From Flavobacterium foetidum (GTDB taxonomy: Bacteria > Bacteroidota > Bacteroidia > Flavobacteriales > Flavobacteriaceae), in contig NZ_SJTF01000010.1 of assembly GCF_004634245.1 (NCBI RefSeq), forward strand, positions 124,001 through 188,000: 64,000 bases of DNA, written 5' to 3'. Below are positions 17,566 through 26,885 of this stretch, piece after piece. Position 1 is the first letter of the stretch. Each line of letters starts with the position of its first letter. The position numbers and the translations under genes were made by a program. The notes beneath the pieces are model-generated. The model worked only from the letters and a program-made list of their open reading frames with translations. It was not told the DNA's origin and made no database searches.

Positions 17566-18353
17566 TGGAAGCACAAGAATATATAGAATCAGGAATTCTC
17601 GAACTGTATGTGTACGGTTTGTTGAGCGAGAAAGAAAATATAGAAATCACCGAACTGGCAAAAAACAATGACCAAGTAAATCAGGAAATAATCTCGATTG
17701 AAAAAGCCATAATCGCTTTGTCATCAAGTTTTTCTCCATTTCATTCTGTTGCTAACTTTGAAAAAATCAAAGCGCGTCTGGAACTGAAACACGGAAAATT
17801 AGTAGACATGAAACCTGCCTCAAACTGGACACAATATGTGGGTTGGGCAGCCTCTGTACTTTTGCTTTTAGGATTAGGATATCAGACTTTGGAATTAACA
17901 AAAACTAAAGAAGCAATTTCTACTGTTGGCAATGAAAAAAACAAAATTGAGCGCAATTATGCCTATTTAGGACAACAGAACGAAGAAATGAAAAAGAGCC
18001 TCAATATCGTTAGAGATATTAAAAATACAAATGTAACTCTTGGCGGACAGGCAGTTTCTCCAACATCCTACGCAAAAGTGTATTGGAATCAAGAAACCAA
18101 AACCATATATATCGATGCCAAAGGTTTGCCAACACCTCCAAAAGGCATGGTTTATCAGGTTTGGTCCTTAAAATTGAGTCCGGTTCTTACGCCAACAAGC
18201 ATTGGTTTATTGGATAATTTTGAAGCAAATTCACAAAAAATCTTTGCTGTAAGCCAAACTGATTCAGCAGAAGCTTTTGGAATCACCTTGGAGCCCGCAG
18301 GCGGAAGTCCGACACCAACAATGGAACAACTTTATACTTTAGGAAAAGTTTAA
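17565..18353 (+). CDS. RskA-like membrane anti-sigma factor
   Basis: A 262-residue single-pass membrane protein. The N-terminal about 85 residues form the cytoplasmic sigma-binding part (ESGILELYVYGLLSEKENIEI...). The membrane helix is at about 88-108 (YVGWAASVLLLLGLGYQTL). A coiled-coil stretch follows, then a periplasmic RskA C-terminal domain with the signature PTPPKGMVYQVWSL and FGITLEPAGGSPTPT. It binds and holds the upstream ECF sigma factor; release probably needs regulated proteolysis. It overlaps the sigma gene by one base and ends before a clear terminator. Confidence 0.9.
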   Translation: MEAQEYIESGILELYVYGLLSEKENIEITELAKNNDQVNQEIISIEKAIIALSSSFSPFHSVANFEKIKARLELKHGKLVDMKPASNWTQYVGWAASVLLLLGLGYQTLELTKTKEAISTVGNEKNKIERNYAYLGQQNEEMKKSLNIVRDIKNTNVTLGGQAVSPTSYAKVYWNQETKTIYIDAKGLPTPPKGMVYQVWSLKLSPVLTPTSIGLLDNFEANSQKIFAVSQTDSAEAFGITLEPAGGSPTPTMEQLYTLGKV

Positions 18354-18373
18354 AATCTAATTTTGTATAAACA

Positions 18374-18407
18374 TAAAAGGAGCAGTTTTAAAACTGCTCC
18401 TTTTTTA
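18374..18407 (+). terminator. Intrinsic terminator of the sigma/anti-sigma operon
   Basis: Near-perfect hairpin, AAAAGGAGCAGTTTT and AAAACTGCTCCTTTTT, followed by T residues. Confidence 0.85.
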
Positions 18408-18459
18408 TGCTTCAGAGAAGCAAAATATTTATAGAATAAATAGAATATCGTTACAATTC

Positions 18460-18519
18460 AAAGCTCCAGAGGAGCGACATATTTTCTTGTTTTAATGTAT
18501 GTTGCTCCTCTGTAGCTTT
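18460..18519. repeat. Inverted repeat, REP-like hairpin
   Basis: Arms of 21 bases (18460-18480 and 18499-18519) with two mismatches around an 18-base loop; core AGGAGCGACAT / ATGTTGCTCCT. There is no T-run, and two separate terminators lie to either side, so it looks like a dispersed intergenic hairpin rather than a terminator. Confidence 0.6.
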
Positions 18520-18641
18520 TTGTATGTTGGCTTATTGAATCTATAAATATTTAACCCCGTCTGTGTCTTTTATAAACAAAAAAGTTTTTCAATGTTTAGC
18601 TCATTGAAAAAGGTACTATTTCAAACAAACGTTATTAACAA

Positions 18642-18676
18642 AAAAAAGCTCAATGTAAACACTGAGCTTTTTTGAT
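18642..18676 (-). terminator. Intrinsic terminator of the ResB-CcsA gene
   Basis: Arms AAAAAAGCTCAATGT (18642-18656) and complement with one mismatch (18659-18673), flanked by A and T runs. Confidence 0.75.
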
Positions 18677-18701
18677 ACGAATCAATAACTAATTTGATGA
18701 T

Positions 18702-21700
18702 TTATTTTTTTACTTTTTTAGTCTTGTAGTATTTTCTATATTTTGGATAAGTAATTGCTCCAATTACAGAAATTGTAATCAAGCAGTAATAAATCCAGTT
18801 TAAAGAATGTGCTTCTCCGCTTGCATAAGAGTGCAGACCAACCAAATGGAAATTTACTCCATAATAAGTGAACAAAATCGAAACAAAGGCATACATACTC
18901 ATTAAATTGAAGAACCATTTGCCTCTTAAAGCAGGAACAAAACGAGCGTGAATTACAAAAGCATAAATCATAATAGAAATTAAAGCCCAAGTTTCTTTTG
19001 GATCCCATCCCCAATAACGCCCCCAGCTTTCGTTTGCCCATTGTCCGCCTAGGAAGTTTCCGATAGTAAGCATAATCAAACCAATAGTTAAAGACATTTC
19101 GTTGATATAAGTGATTTCTTTAATGTTTAGTTCCATTTTTGCCTTGTTCTTCTCAGTTGTAAAGAGAATCAGTAACAATGATACAAAACCTAAAATCATT
19201 CCTAAAGCCGTCGGCCCATAACTACCAACAATAACTGCAACGTGAATCATTAACCAATACGAATTAAGAACCGGCTGCAAGTTTGCAATTTCTGGGTCAA
19301 TCCAGTTCATGTAAGCGGCCATTAAAATCATAGCGGTCACGAAAGCAGATGAAGCCACTGTTAATTTTGATTTTCTGTCAAAAGCCAATCCGAAGAACAT
19401 TGTTGACCAAGCCACATATACTATAGATTCGTAAGCATTACTCCAAGGTGCGTGACCAGAAATATACCAGCGCGCTATTAGTCCTAAAGTATGAAGCGCA
19501 AATAACAATCCGATCATAATATGAAAAGCATTGATTGTTATGCGAAGCCATTTTTTCTCGAAGAAAATATTGGTAATTATAAAAATGAACATAAAACTTG
19601 CTACTGTAATATACCAGTAAGGCAACACTTTAAAAACATCGTATTTATTATAAGCAATTTCAGCATCGATCTTATCTTCGCTAGGTCTTACTTTGGAACC
19701 AAATTTCTTCTGGAATCCGTTAATGCTTTCTACAAGATTATCAGCTGTATCGAAATTTTTCTCGATTGAACCGTTATTCAAAGCACTAAAATATAAAGGC
19801 AGAATTTGTTTTACGTATGTAGAATCCATTCCCTTAAATCCAGCACCTTCACGCTCCAAATACGAAACCCATTTATGATTTGGATCATTTGGAACAGGGA
19901 ATATCTTTAAAATACTACCGCTTAAAGCAGATTCCATCAAGTTTACTTTTTTATCGGTTTCGATAAAATCTTTCTCAAACTGGTTTGGATTTGCAGCTTT
20001 GTAAGCGCCATCTAAATAAGGCGACAACTTATAATTTCCTTGTTCGTCAAAGAATTTTACAAATGGAGCATATTTATCTTTTGAATCAATACCAATAATT
20101 TTTCTGATACTGTCATTTCCTGATTTGATATAAATTAAGGGAATCTGAATCCAAACCTGAGCATATTGCGTCATCGACAAGAACACTTGATCAGAATTCA
20201 TACCGTTATAGGTATCATTATGACTTACTTTACGAAGTAATTCAGAAGAAAACGTATTAATAGGTTTCATTCTACCACCAGCATCTTGAATAATCAAACG
20301 CCCGAACTTTGCAGCATGAGCTTCTGGAGCTTTGTAAATAGTTAATAACGAATCCAATTGTTTTTTGCTTGGCGGAGCGGTAACATGATTTGCATGATCG
20401 TTTGGATCTGCAGCATGTTCGTGATCATGATTATGATCGTGCGAGTGAACATGTGGCGTCTGTTGTGCAAAACCACTTAAACTCAACATTAAAACCAGAA
20501 TCGTAATTAATTTTTCTTTTTTCTTTTTAACACTTTCCAATTTCTTTTTCAAATCTCCAAAACGAGAATGTTTCGTAAACATTATCGCCATTAAACCTAT
20601 GTATAACAGAAAATAACCTAAGTAAGTAATATTCGTTCCCCAAAAATCATGGTTTACAGACAATACAGTTCCTTTTTCGTCTGGGTCAAATGAAGACTGA
20701 AAGAAACGGTAGCCTTTATAATCTAAAACGTGATTCATAAAAATATCTGCGTCAAAAGTTTCTGTAGAATCTTGAACGGTCACCTTGCTTTTAAAAGACG
20801 AATAACTTTTTTCTGTTCCCGGATATTTATCAGCAATAAAATCATTCAATTTAATTTTGAATGGCAAAACATAAGCTTTGCTTCCGTAAAATAAAGAATA
20901 TTCTATATTTCCGATTTTTACGGTTTTTGGTTCACCAACCTGTCCTTTAGAGCCAAAAAGCCTTACTTCCTTCTCTTGTCCTTCGGCCTTAACCTTAACA
21001 ATCAAAGCGTCTGAATGCGATTTAGCTTTAAAATCATTATTAGATTCGTATTCGACTCTTCCTTTCATTGCAGGTTCAGGAAAAACAATTCGAATATCAC
21101 CAATACTGTAAAGAGAACGCATCATTAAAGGTTGTACATTGTCTTTAGTAACTTTACCTTTAAACTGATCAGCCATTCTCATAAATTCACCTTCAAAAGG
21201 AGTTTGAATCGTGTAAGCCTCGCCTTTTGTATTAATATTGATTGCGCCGTCTGTTGGCTTATTCAAAGCAAATAAGACGTTATGGATATTCTGTACTTCA
21301 CCATCTTTCAGGTAATGCTCTTCTCTTCCGCCTGCTCCTGCTTCAACCATTTTTAAGTAAACAGTTCCGTTTGGATCCTCTTTTACCACTTCTTTTGCTC
21401 CCATGATATAGTTTGAATAAGTCACTTCAAAAGGTGTTTCATCAAATTTTCCGGTAATTGAAAAATCATTATCGGTCACAGGTGAAAGTAAAAGGCTTTT
21501 TTCGAAAACTCTGCGCTTCATTTCGCCTTTATATTCGCCGTCTACAAAAATGGTCAAAAAAGTCTTGTCTGAATACACTTGGTTTTCTGCCGCTCCTTCT
21601 CGAATCGGCATCATTCCTTCATAACTGATATAACGTGTAATAAAAGCTCCCAAAAGGATAAAAACAAAGGCAATATGCAGTAAAAGTGTTGCCCATTTTT

Positions 21701-21923
21701 CTTTTTTTAATAATTGATATCGTTTGATGTTTCCAAAAAAGTTAATCATAAAAATGGCCATAATTGCTTCAAACCACCAAGTATTGTAAATTAGGATTCT
21801 GGCCGTATCGGTGTTGTATTTACTTTCGATAAAAGTTCCGATACCCATTGCTAAAGCGAATGTTAAAAAAAGAACGGCCATTAATCTTGTAGAAAACAAA
21901 AAAGAGAATATTTTTTTATCCAT
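18702..21923 (-). CDS. ccsBA: Fused ResB-CcsA (CcsBA) cytochrome c maturation protein
   Basis: A 1073-residue fusion of the two membrane subunits of the system II haem-delivery and cytochrome c synthetase complex. N-terminal ResB part: three membrane helices in residues 1-105, a periplasmic domain, and a further helix near 435-455. A second hydrophobic stretch at about 470-487 resembles a signal peptide and is followed by a His-rich segment (about 488-515). A second periplasmic domain follows. The C-terminal 330 residues are CcsA: many helices, the WWD haem-handling motif WANESWGRYWGWDPKETW, and haem-ligand candidates in ARWYISGHAPWSN and FHLVGLHSY. Its own promoter lies at 21955-21983. Fusions of this type are known in Bacteroidota and epsilonproteobacteria. 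Function is confident; the His-rich joint is unusual. Confidence 0.93.
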   Translation of the reverse strand: MDKKIFSFLFSTRLMAVLFLTFALAMGIGTFIESKYNTDTARILIYNTWWFEAIMAIFMINFFGNIKRYQLLKKEKWATLLLHIAFVFILLGAFITRYISYEGMMPIREGAAENQVYSDKTFLTIFVDGEYKGEMKRRVFEKSLLLSPVTDNDFSITGKFDETPFEVTYSNYIMGAKEVVKEDPNGTVYLKMVEAGAGGREEHYLKDGEVQNIHNVLFALNKPTDGAININTKGEAYTIQTPFEGEFMRMADQFKGKVTKDNVQPLMMRSLYSIGDIRIVFPEPAMKGRVEYESNNDFKAKSHSDALIVKVKAEGQEKEVRLFGSKGQVGEPKTVKIGNIEYSLFYGSKAYVLPFKIKLNDFIADKYPGTEKSYSSFKSKVTVQDSTETFDADIFMNHVLDYKGYRFFQSSFDPDEKGTVLSVNHDFWGTNITYLGYFLLYIGLMAIMFTKHSRFGDLKKKLESVKKKKEKLITILVLMLSLSGFAQQTPHVHSHDHNHDHEHAADPNDHANHVTAPPSKKQLDSLLTIYKAPEAHAAKFGRLIIQDAGGRMKPINTFSSELLRKVSHNDTYNGMNSDQVFLSMTQYAQVWIQIPLIYIKSGNDSIRKIIGIDSKDKYAPFVKFFDEQGNYKLSPYLDGAYKAANPNQFEKDFIETDKKVNLMESALSGSILKIFPVPNDPNHKWVSYLEREGAGFKGMDSTYVKQILPLYFSALNNGSIEKNFDTADNLVESINGFQKKFGSKVRPSEDKIDAEIAYNKYDVFKVLPYWYITVASFMFIFIITNIFFEKKWLRITINAFHIMIGLLFALHTLGLIARWYISGHAPWSNAYESIVYVAWSTMFFGLAFDRKSKLTVASSAFVTAMILMAAYMNWIDPEIANLQPVLNSYWLMIHVAVIVGSYGPTALGMILGFVSLLLILFTTEKNKAKMELNIKEITYINEMSLTIGLIMLTIGNFLGGQWANESWGRYWGWDPKETWALISIMIYAFVIHARFVPALRGKWFFNLMSMYAFVSILFTYYGVNFHLVGLHSYASGEAHSLNWIYYCLITISVIGAITYPKYRKYYKTKKVKK

Positions 21924-21954
21924 TTCTTAGGAATTACATTGTATAAAAGTGGCA

Positions 21955-21983
21955 CAAAAGTACTTAAAAATGTTGAGTTCCAA
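21955..21983 (-). promoter_or_regulatory. Promoter of ccsBA
   Basis: On the minus strand TTG (21981-21983), an 18-base spacer, then TACTTTTG (21955-21962), a full match to the Bacteroidota consensus TAnnTTTG. It lies 32 bases before the ATG. The rest of the 313-bp divergent gap (21924-22236) is AT-rich without other recognisable features. Confidence 0.7.
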
Positions 21984-22236
21984 TATTTGAGTTTTGTTAA
22001 TAAAAACTAAAAAATGTCAACCAATTTTAAATAAATCCGCAATATTGAAAGTTTAAGTTTACAAAATCATCAAGTATTTATTATCCTCCTACTAAAGCAA
22101 ACTTCATACTTAAAATATTGATATTTTTTTAGCAAATTTTGAAATTAGGATTAGTGCATTTACAAGTACTTTAATCTTTGGCAAAACATTTGATCTGCCA
22201 AAGATTCTTTATGAAAATAATATTAATTTTGCGAAC

Positions 22237-22998
22237 ATGATTCAGATAACTATAATAGGCTCCGGCAACGTTGCCCAGCATTTAATTAAAACCTTTACAG
22301 CAAGTAAATTTGTTGAAATAAAACAAGTTTTCTCGAGAAAAAAAGAGGCTTTACTGCACTTAATTGATGCAGAAAAAATCATCACAGACTTAAATGAGCT
22401 TCAAACTGCTGATCTGCACATTATATCAGTTTCAGACAATGCCATAAGCGAAGTTTCGTCGTTATTGCCATTCAACAATCAGCTTGTTGCACACACTTCT
22501 GGGACTTCTTCAATAGAAATTTTAGACAATAAAAACAGGCGTGGCGTTTTTTATCCGCTGCAGACATTTTCAAAAAGCAAAGAAGTCGATTTTACGATTA
22601 TTCCGTTCTGCTTGGAAGCAGAAAACACTGCCGATTACAAACTCTTAGAAACCGTCGCAAAAAGCGTCTCGACAGTTGTTTATCCTATCAATTCAGAACA
22701 GCGAAAAGCGCTTCATGTTGCAGCCGTTTTTGTCAATAATTTCACTAATCATCTTTACCAGATTGGTCAGGAAATCTGCGAAGAAAATCAGATACCGTTT
22801 GAGATTTTAAAGCCTTTAATTCTCGAAACTTCAGATAAAATAAAAACGCTCAGTCCGGCAGAAGCACAAACAGGCCCAGCAAAACGTTTTGATTCTAACA
22901 CAATCGATGCGCATTTGGCCTTTATACAAAATGAAAATCAAAAAAATATCTATAAAATCCTAACACAATCTATACAGCATAATGGCAAAAAGTTATAA
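22237..22998 (+). CDS. Rossmann-fold DUF2520 protein
   Basis: A 253-residue NAD(P)-binding protein. The Rossmann motif GSGNVAQH is at residues 8-15, and a second conserved segment, VFYPLQTFSK, lies near residue 105. The C-terminal all-helical DUF2520 domain includes KALHVAAVFVNNFTNHLY and TGPAKRFD. It resembles ketopantoate or 6-phosphogluconate dehydrogenase-like reductases, but no substrate is known. The stop overlaps the next gene's start by 17 bases, so it is first in a five-gene operon. Confidence 0.85.
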   Translation: MIQITIIGSGNVAQHLIKTFTASKFVEIKQVFSRKKEALLHLIDAEKIITDLNELQTADLHIISVSDNAISEVSSLLPFNNQLVAHTSGTSSIEILDNKNRRGVFYPLQTFSKSKEVDFTIIPFCLEAENTADYKLLETVAKSVSTVVYPINSEQRKALHVAAVFVNNFTNHLYQIGQEICEENQIPFEILKPLILETSDKIKTLSPAEAQTGPAKRFDSNTIDAHLAFIQNENQKNIYKILTQSIQHNGKKL

Positions 22999-23509
22999 AG
23001 AAATAATGAATGACATCAATACCTTTATTTTTGATGTAGACGGCGTACTTACAGACAGCTCAGTTTTTGTAACCAGCGAAGGAGAAATGCTTCGCACAAT
23101 GAACATACGCGACGGATATGCGATAAAAGCTGCCGTAGATAGCGGCTATAATGTTTGTGTTATTTCTGGTGGCAGCAACGAAGGCGTACGAATCCGTCTT
23201 AGCAATCTGGGTATGAAAGACATTCATCTCGGAACTCCTGACAAAGTGAAAGCTTTTAAGGAATATGCCGATCTTTATAAAATTAGCCCCGAAAATGTAT
23301 TGTACATGGGCGACGATATTCCCGACTTTCACGTAATGAAATTAGTCGGACTTCCTACTTGTCCTCAAGATGCAAGTCCAGAAATCAAAAATATCTGTCG
23401 TTATATATCGCACGTAAAAGGCGGACGAGGCGCCGTTAGAGATGTTATAGAACAAGTAATGAAAGTGCAAGGTAAATGGATGGAATATTTTGATGCCAAA
23501 TACGATTAA
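22982..23509 (+). CDS. KdsC-like HAD phosphatase
   Basis: HAD-superfamily phosphatase of the KdsC (KDO 8-phosphate phosphatase) type, 175 residues, the usual length. Motif I is FDVDGVLTDSS, with nucleophile and acid/base aspartates. Motif II lies in VISGGSNEG, the Lys in TPDKVKAF, and motif IV is YMGDDIPD. KDO phosphatase activity would feed lipopolysaccharide synthesis; no kdsA or kdsB is nearby, so the call is by family only. It overlaps the preceding gene by 17 bases, which implies coupled translation. Confidence 0.87.
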   Translation: MAKSYKEIMNDINTFIFDVDGVLTDSSVFVTSEGEMLRTMNIRDGYAIKAAVDSGYNVCVISGGSNEGVRIRLSNLGMKDIHLGTPDKVKAFKEYADLYKISPENVLYMGDDIPDFHVMKLVGLPTCPQDASPEIKNICRYISHVKGGRGAVRDVIEQVMKVQGKWMEYFDAKYD

Positions 23510-23564
23510 GCGCTACCCTTAATCCAACTGATAAAAAACAATCTTCCCCTAGCACCTTAAAAAA

Positions 23565-24491
23565 ATGAAATTCCTCAAACTCATCCGTTACAAAAACCTA
23601 TTAATGCTTGCTTTTATGCAGCTTCTCTTTCGATATGCCTTTCTAAAACAACAAAATATCCCGCTTGCATTGGCAGATTGGCAATACGCGCTTTTGGTAC
23701 TAAGCACAGTCTTAATTGCAGCTGCTGGTTACGTCATTAACAACATTTACGATGTTGCTAGCGATTCTATAAACAAACCAAATGATGTTGTAGTAGGAAA
23801 AGGAATATCTGAAACTGCGGCTTACAACATTTATATCGGGCTCAATGTAACTGGCGTTGCTGTTGGTTTCGTTTTGGCCAATATCATAATGAGACCAAGT
23901 TTTGCTTCACTTTTTATATTAATTGCCTCACTTCTTTATTTTTATTCAACCACATTGAAGCAAATTATGATTTTAGGAAATTTTGTCGTTGCTGCTTTGC
24001 TTGCTATCAGTGTTTTGATTATCGGTGTTTTTGACCTTTTTCCTGCAACAATGGCAGAGAATCAGGCGCAGATGGCGAGTTATTTTTCAATTCTTACTGA
24101 TTATGCGCTGTTCGCTTTTATGATTAATTTTATTCGTGAAATCATAAAAGATATAGAAGATGTAAATGGAGATTATAATCAAGGAATGAACACTTTGCCA
24201 ATTGCAATCGGTATCAGCAGGGCTGCAAAAATTGCTTTAGGATTTGCTGTGGTTTCCTTTGTTTTATTAGTGCTGTACATTCATACTTATTTCTTTCAAA
24301 ATAAACTTTTTGTCGTTACAATTTACGCTTTTGCACTGATCCTGGCGCCATTGCTCTATTTCATTGTAAAAATCTTCACCGCAAAATCGCAAAAAGATTT
24401 TCATCATTTGAGTATTGTCCTCAAGCTTATTTTGTTTTTCGGAATTTTGTCTATCCTAGTAATCGCTTTAAATCACAGAATAAATGCTTAG
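23565..24491 (+). CDS. UbiA-family prenyltransferase (geranylgeranylglyceryl-phosphate-synthase-like group)
   Basis: Integral membrane prenyltransferase, 308 residues, about eight helices. The first Asp-rich motif is NNIYDVASDSINKP and the second DIEDVNGDYNQG. The annotated cousins in Flavobacteriia are called geranylgeranylglycerol-phosphate geranylgeranyltransferase, by analogy with archaeal lipid enzymes; the true acceptor is unknown. It is distinct from MenA at 6.9 kb (different motif surroundings). It lies between a KdsC-like gene and maf and overlaps maf by 8 bases. Confidence 0.82.
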   Translation: MKFLKLIRYKNLLMLAFMQLLFRYAFLKQQNIPLALADWQYALLVLSTVLIAAAGYVINNIYDVASDSINKPNDVVVGKGISETAAYNIYIGLNVTGVAVGFVLANIIMRPSFASLFILIASLLYFYSTTLKQIMILGNFVVAALLAISVLIIGVFDLFPATMAENQAQMASYFSILTDYALFAFMINFIREIIKDIEDVNGDYNQGMNTLPIAIGISRAAKIALGFAVVSFVLLVLYIHTYFFQNKLFVVTIYAFALILAPLLYFIVKIFTAKSQKDFHHLSIVLKLILFFGILSILVIALNHRINA

Positions 24492-25068
24492 AGAAAAATT
24501 AAAAAAATGCAGCATCATATTGGCTTCAGGTTCGCCTAGAAGACAACAGTTTTTTAAGGATTTAGATCTTGATTTCGAAATTCGATTAAAAGAAATCGAA
24601 GAAGTTTATCCGCCCGAATTAAAAGCGGCAGAAATTACGGATTATCTAGCCCAGCTTAAAGCAAATGCATTTGAAGGCGAACTGGCAGAAAATGAAATCT
24701 TGGTAACGAGCGACACCATTGTCTGGCACCAAGACAAAGCCCTTGGAAAACCTAAAAACCAAGAAGAAGCTTTTAAAATGATTAAGTCAATGTCAAATAC
24801 TACTCATGAAGTATTTACGTCTGTTTGTTTTAAAACTTGCTCCTCTTCTACCCTTATCAATGATGTTACTAAAGTTACTTTTAACGAGCTTTCTGATGAA
24901 GCCATTTTGTATTATGTAGAAAAATACCAACCTTATGATAAAGCTGGAGCTTATGGGATACAAGAATGGTTCGGTTTTATGGCTGTTGCAAAAGTTGAAG
25001 GCTCTTATACCAATGTTATGGGGCTTCCGACAGCTAAAGTTTACAATTATTTGAGTACTTTAGTATAA
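24484..25068 (+). CDS. maf: Maf-like nucleoside triphosphate pyrophosphatase
   Basis: House-cleaning pyrophosphatase of the Maf family (dTTP/UTP or modified nucleotides), 194 residues. The N-terminal signature LASGSPRRQQF is at residues 14-24. The second motif, SDTIVWHQDKALGKP, is near residue 80, and the family C-terminus is DKAGAYGIQEWFGFMAVAKVEGSYTNVMG, read as two blocks. It overlaps the upstream UbiA-like gene by 8 bases. Confidence 0.92.
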   Translation: MLREKLKKCSIILASGSPRRQQFFKDLDLDFEIRLKEIEEVYPPELKAAEITDYLAQLKANAFEGELAENEILVTSDTIVWHQDKALGKPKNQEEAFKMIKSMSNTTHEVFTSVCFKTCSSSTLINDVTKVTFNELSDEAILYYVEKYQPYDKAGAYGIQEWFGFMAVAKVEGSYTNVMGLPTAKVYNYLSTLV

Positions 25069-25080
25069 ATTTAAATTATT

Positions 25081-25611
25081 ATGTTTTCTATTAAAGAGTA
25101 TAGCCGAGAAATATTAGCCTCCATCATCCTTATTGCAATTTTAGTTGTACTGCGAATGGTTGTTGCAAAACTGATAAGACGTTTTGCTGCTTCAAGTCAA
25201 TTATTTGAGCATCGTACCAATCTTATAATCAAGTATATAAATATTTTGATGAATATTTTGGTTACGACTTCTTTGATTGTAATCTGGGGAGTTGAAACTC
25301 AGGATATTTTTATAACCATTTCGTCTATTGCTACCGTAATCGGAGTTGCTATGTTTGCGCAATGGTCTATTTTAAGCAATGTAACTTCGGGAATGATTTT
25401 GTTTTTTTCGTTTCCGTTTAGAATTGGAGACACTATTAAAATTCACGATAAGGATTTCCCGATAGAAGCCGAAATCGAAGACATCAATACCTTTCATGTT
25501 AGTTTAAGAACGAAAGAAGGAGAAAGAATTATTTTTCCGAACAACCTTCTGCTTCAAAAAGGAATTTCAATAGTTCCGACCCATTACGAAGACAAAGAAT
25601 TTTTCGATTAA
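25081..25611 (+). CDS. Short MscS-family mechanosensitive channel
   Basis: A 176-residue small-conductance channel-like protein. Helices are at about 10-30, 48-70 and 74-115. The last is the pore helix with the family pattern IGVAMFAQWSILSNVTSG followed by FPFRIGDTIKI. The beta domain runs to about residue 170, and the large C-terminal vestibule of E. coli MscS is missing, as in many short Bacteroidota members. It protects against osmotic downshock by family. It is the last gene of the operon starting at 22237, 12 bp after maf. Confidence 0.87.
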   Translation: MFSIKEYSREILASIILIAILVVLRMVVAKLIRRFAASSQLFEHRTNLIIKYINILMNILVTTSLIVIWGVETQDIFITISSIATVIGVAMFAQWSILSNVTSGMILFFSFPFRIGDTIKIHDKDFPIEAEIEDINTFHVSLRTKEGERIIFPNNLLLQKGISIVPTHYEDKEFFD

Positions 25612-25713
25612 GGACTTAATGGGAATTTTATAAAGTACTGAAGAAAAGCTAAAACAGAATTGCATAAATAAAGTGTAATATTTGTTTTATAATTTAGACA
25701 AATCTTCAGTACA

Positions 25714-26820
25714 ATGATTCGAACAATACAATTGCCTTTTTACGCAAAACTTTGCTTTATTCTTGTAAGTTTAATTTCTTTCGGATTTATTTTCTGCACC
25801 GGCAAAGATATTATTACACCAGTGCTAATGGCATTTTTATTTGCCGTTTTGCTGCTTCCCATCTTTACGCTTTTAAACGGAAAACTCCGAATTCCGCGTC
25901 ATATAGCGGCAGGTTGCTGTGTTTTGCTTTTTGCAGCGTTTGTGGTCGGAATTTTAGTTTTCATCTCCTATCAGGTCAAGGATATTGCCAATGATTTTGA
26001 TACTATAAAAAAGAACATAAATGCTTTTATTGTCGAAATTCATAAGTTTATAAAGGAAAACTTTCATGTAAGCATTGGCGAACAGAAAAAATACCTGGAT
26101 ACCGTGACCAGAGATTCTGTTAAGAACAGCAATGCCTCTATAGGAACGGCGATTGTTTCAATATCAGACCTGCTGCTAGATTTTACTATTATCCCAATTT
26201 ATACCTTTTTATTTCTGATTTATAAAGATCATTTTATTCTTTTTCTTGCTAAACTGATTCACAAAGAAGATCATGGCAGGCTTAAAGAAATATTATCTCA
26301 AATAAAAGTTTCTATAAACAATTATATCGTAAGCCTGATTTTGGAAATGATAATTGTTTCTATACTTACAGGTCTGGGGCTATATATTGTTGGCGTTAAA
26401 TATTTCATTCTGCTCGGACTTATAACCGGAATCCTCAATCTTATTCCGTATATCGGAATTGCTATTGCAGGAATTATTACACTGTTTGCTTCATTATCAG
26501 GAACTGGAGAAACATCCATTATACTCAGCATATTAATAGTTAATGTAATTGTACAGCTAATAGATAACAATTTACTCGTACCTTTAATAATCAATTCAAA
26601 AGTAGAAATCAATGCTTTTGTGTCGATTATCGGAATTATAGTCGGAGGCGCCGCTGCAGGTATTTCGGGAATGTTTTTGGCAATTCCGCTTTTGGCAATA
26701 CTCAAGATTATTTTTGAAAGAATTGAATCGCTCGAACCCTGGGGTTATCTTATGGGAAATCATGTTCCGCGGAAATTTACGTGGAGAATCAGACGTGCAA
26801 AAGCACAGCTTAAAGACTAA
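25714..26820 (+). CDS. AI-2E family membrane permease
   Basis: A 368-residue polytopic membrane protein of the AI-2E/PerM family. Hydrophobic helices lie at about 10-30, 33-50, 65-88, 155-170 and through 205-335. Family pattern segments: FTIIPIYTFLFLIYKD, LIPYIGIAIAGI, and the final IISGG-like region VGGAAAGISGMFLAIPLLA. Members have been linked to autoinducer export or to Na+/H+ antiport, so the substrate is open. It stands about 100 bp after the MscS gene and 65 bp before the next envelope gene. Confidence 0.87.
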   Translation: MIRTIQLPFYAKLCFILVSLISFGFIFCTGKDIITPVLMAFLFAVLLLPIFTLLNGKLRIPRHIAAGCCVLLFAAFVVGILVFISYQVKDIANDFDTIKKNINAFIVEIHKFIKENFHVSIGEQKKYLDTVTRDSVKNSNASIGTAIVSISDLLLDFTIIPIYTFLFLIYKDHFILFLAKLIHKEDHGRLKEILSQIKVSINNYIVSLILEMIIVSILTGLGLYIVGVKYFILLGLITGILNLIPYIGIAIAGIITLFASLSGTGETSIILSILIVNVIVQLIDNNLLVPLIINSKVEINAFVSIIGIIVGGAAAGISGMFLAIPLLAILKIIFERIESLEPWGYLMGNHVPRKFTWRIRRAKAQLKD

Positions 26821-26885
26821 ATTTAATTTAATAGCGTTTTTATCACTATTCACAACAATCTATTATTTGTTCAAGAAAACTATCC

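Larger units (their letters stand above)
18354..18701. other. Intergenic region with hairpins only
   Basis: Convergent gap between the anti-sigma gene and the fused ResB-CcsA gene. It contains two terminators and a 21-bp inverted repeat (18460-18519). I see no gene. Confidence 0.6.

Noticed and set aside
22224..22231. TAATTTTG box before the DUF2520 gene
   Set aside because: It ends 5 bases before the ATG, so transcription would begin at or inside the start codon, and no TTG is at proper spacing.
26322..26705. 127-codon hydrophobic frame antisense to the AI-2E-type permease
   Set aside because: It is antisense to conserved membrane helices; the Ile/Ser-rich composition is a by-product of the sense codons.
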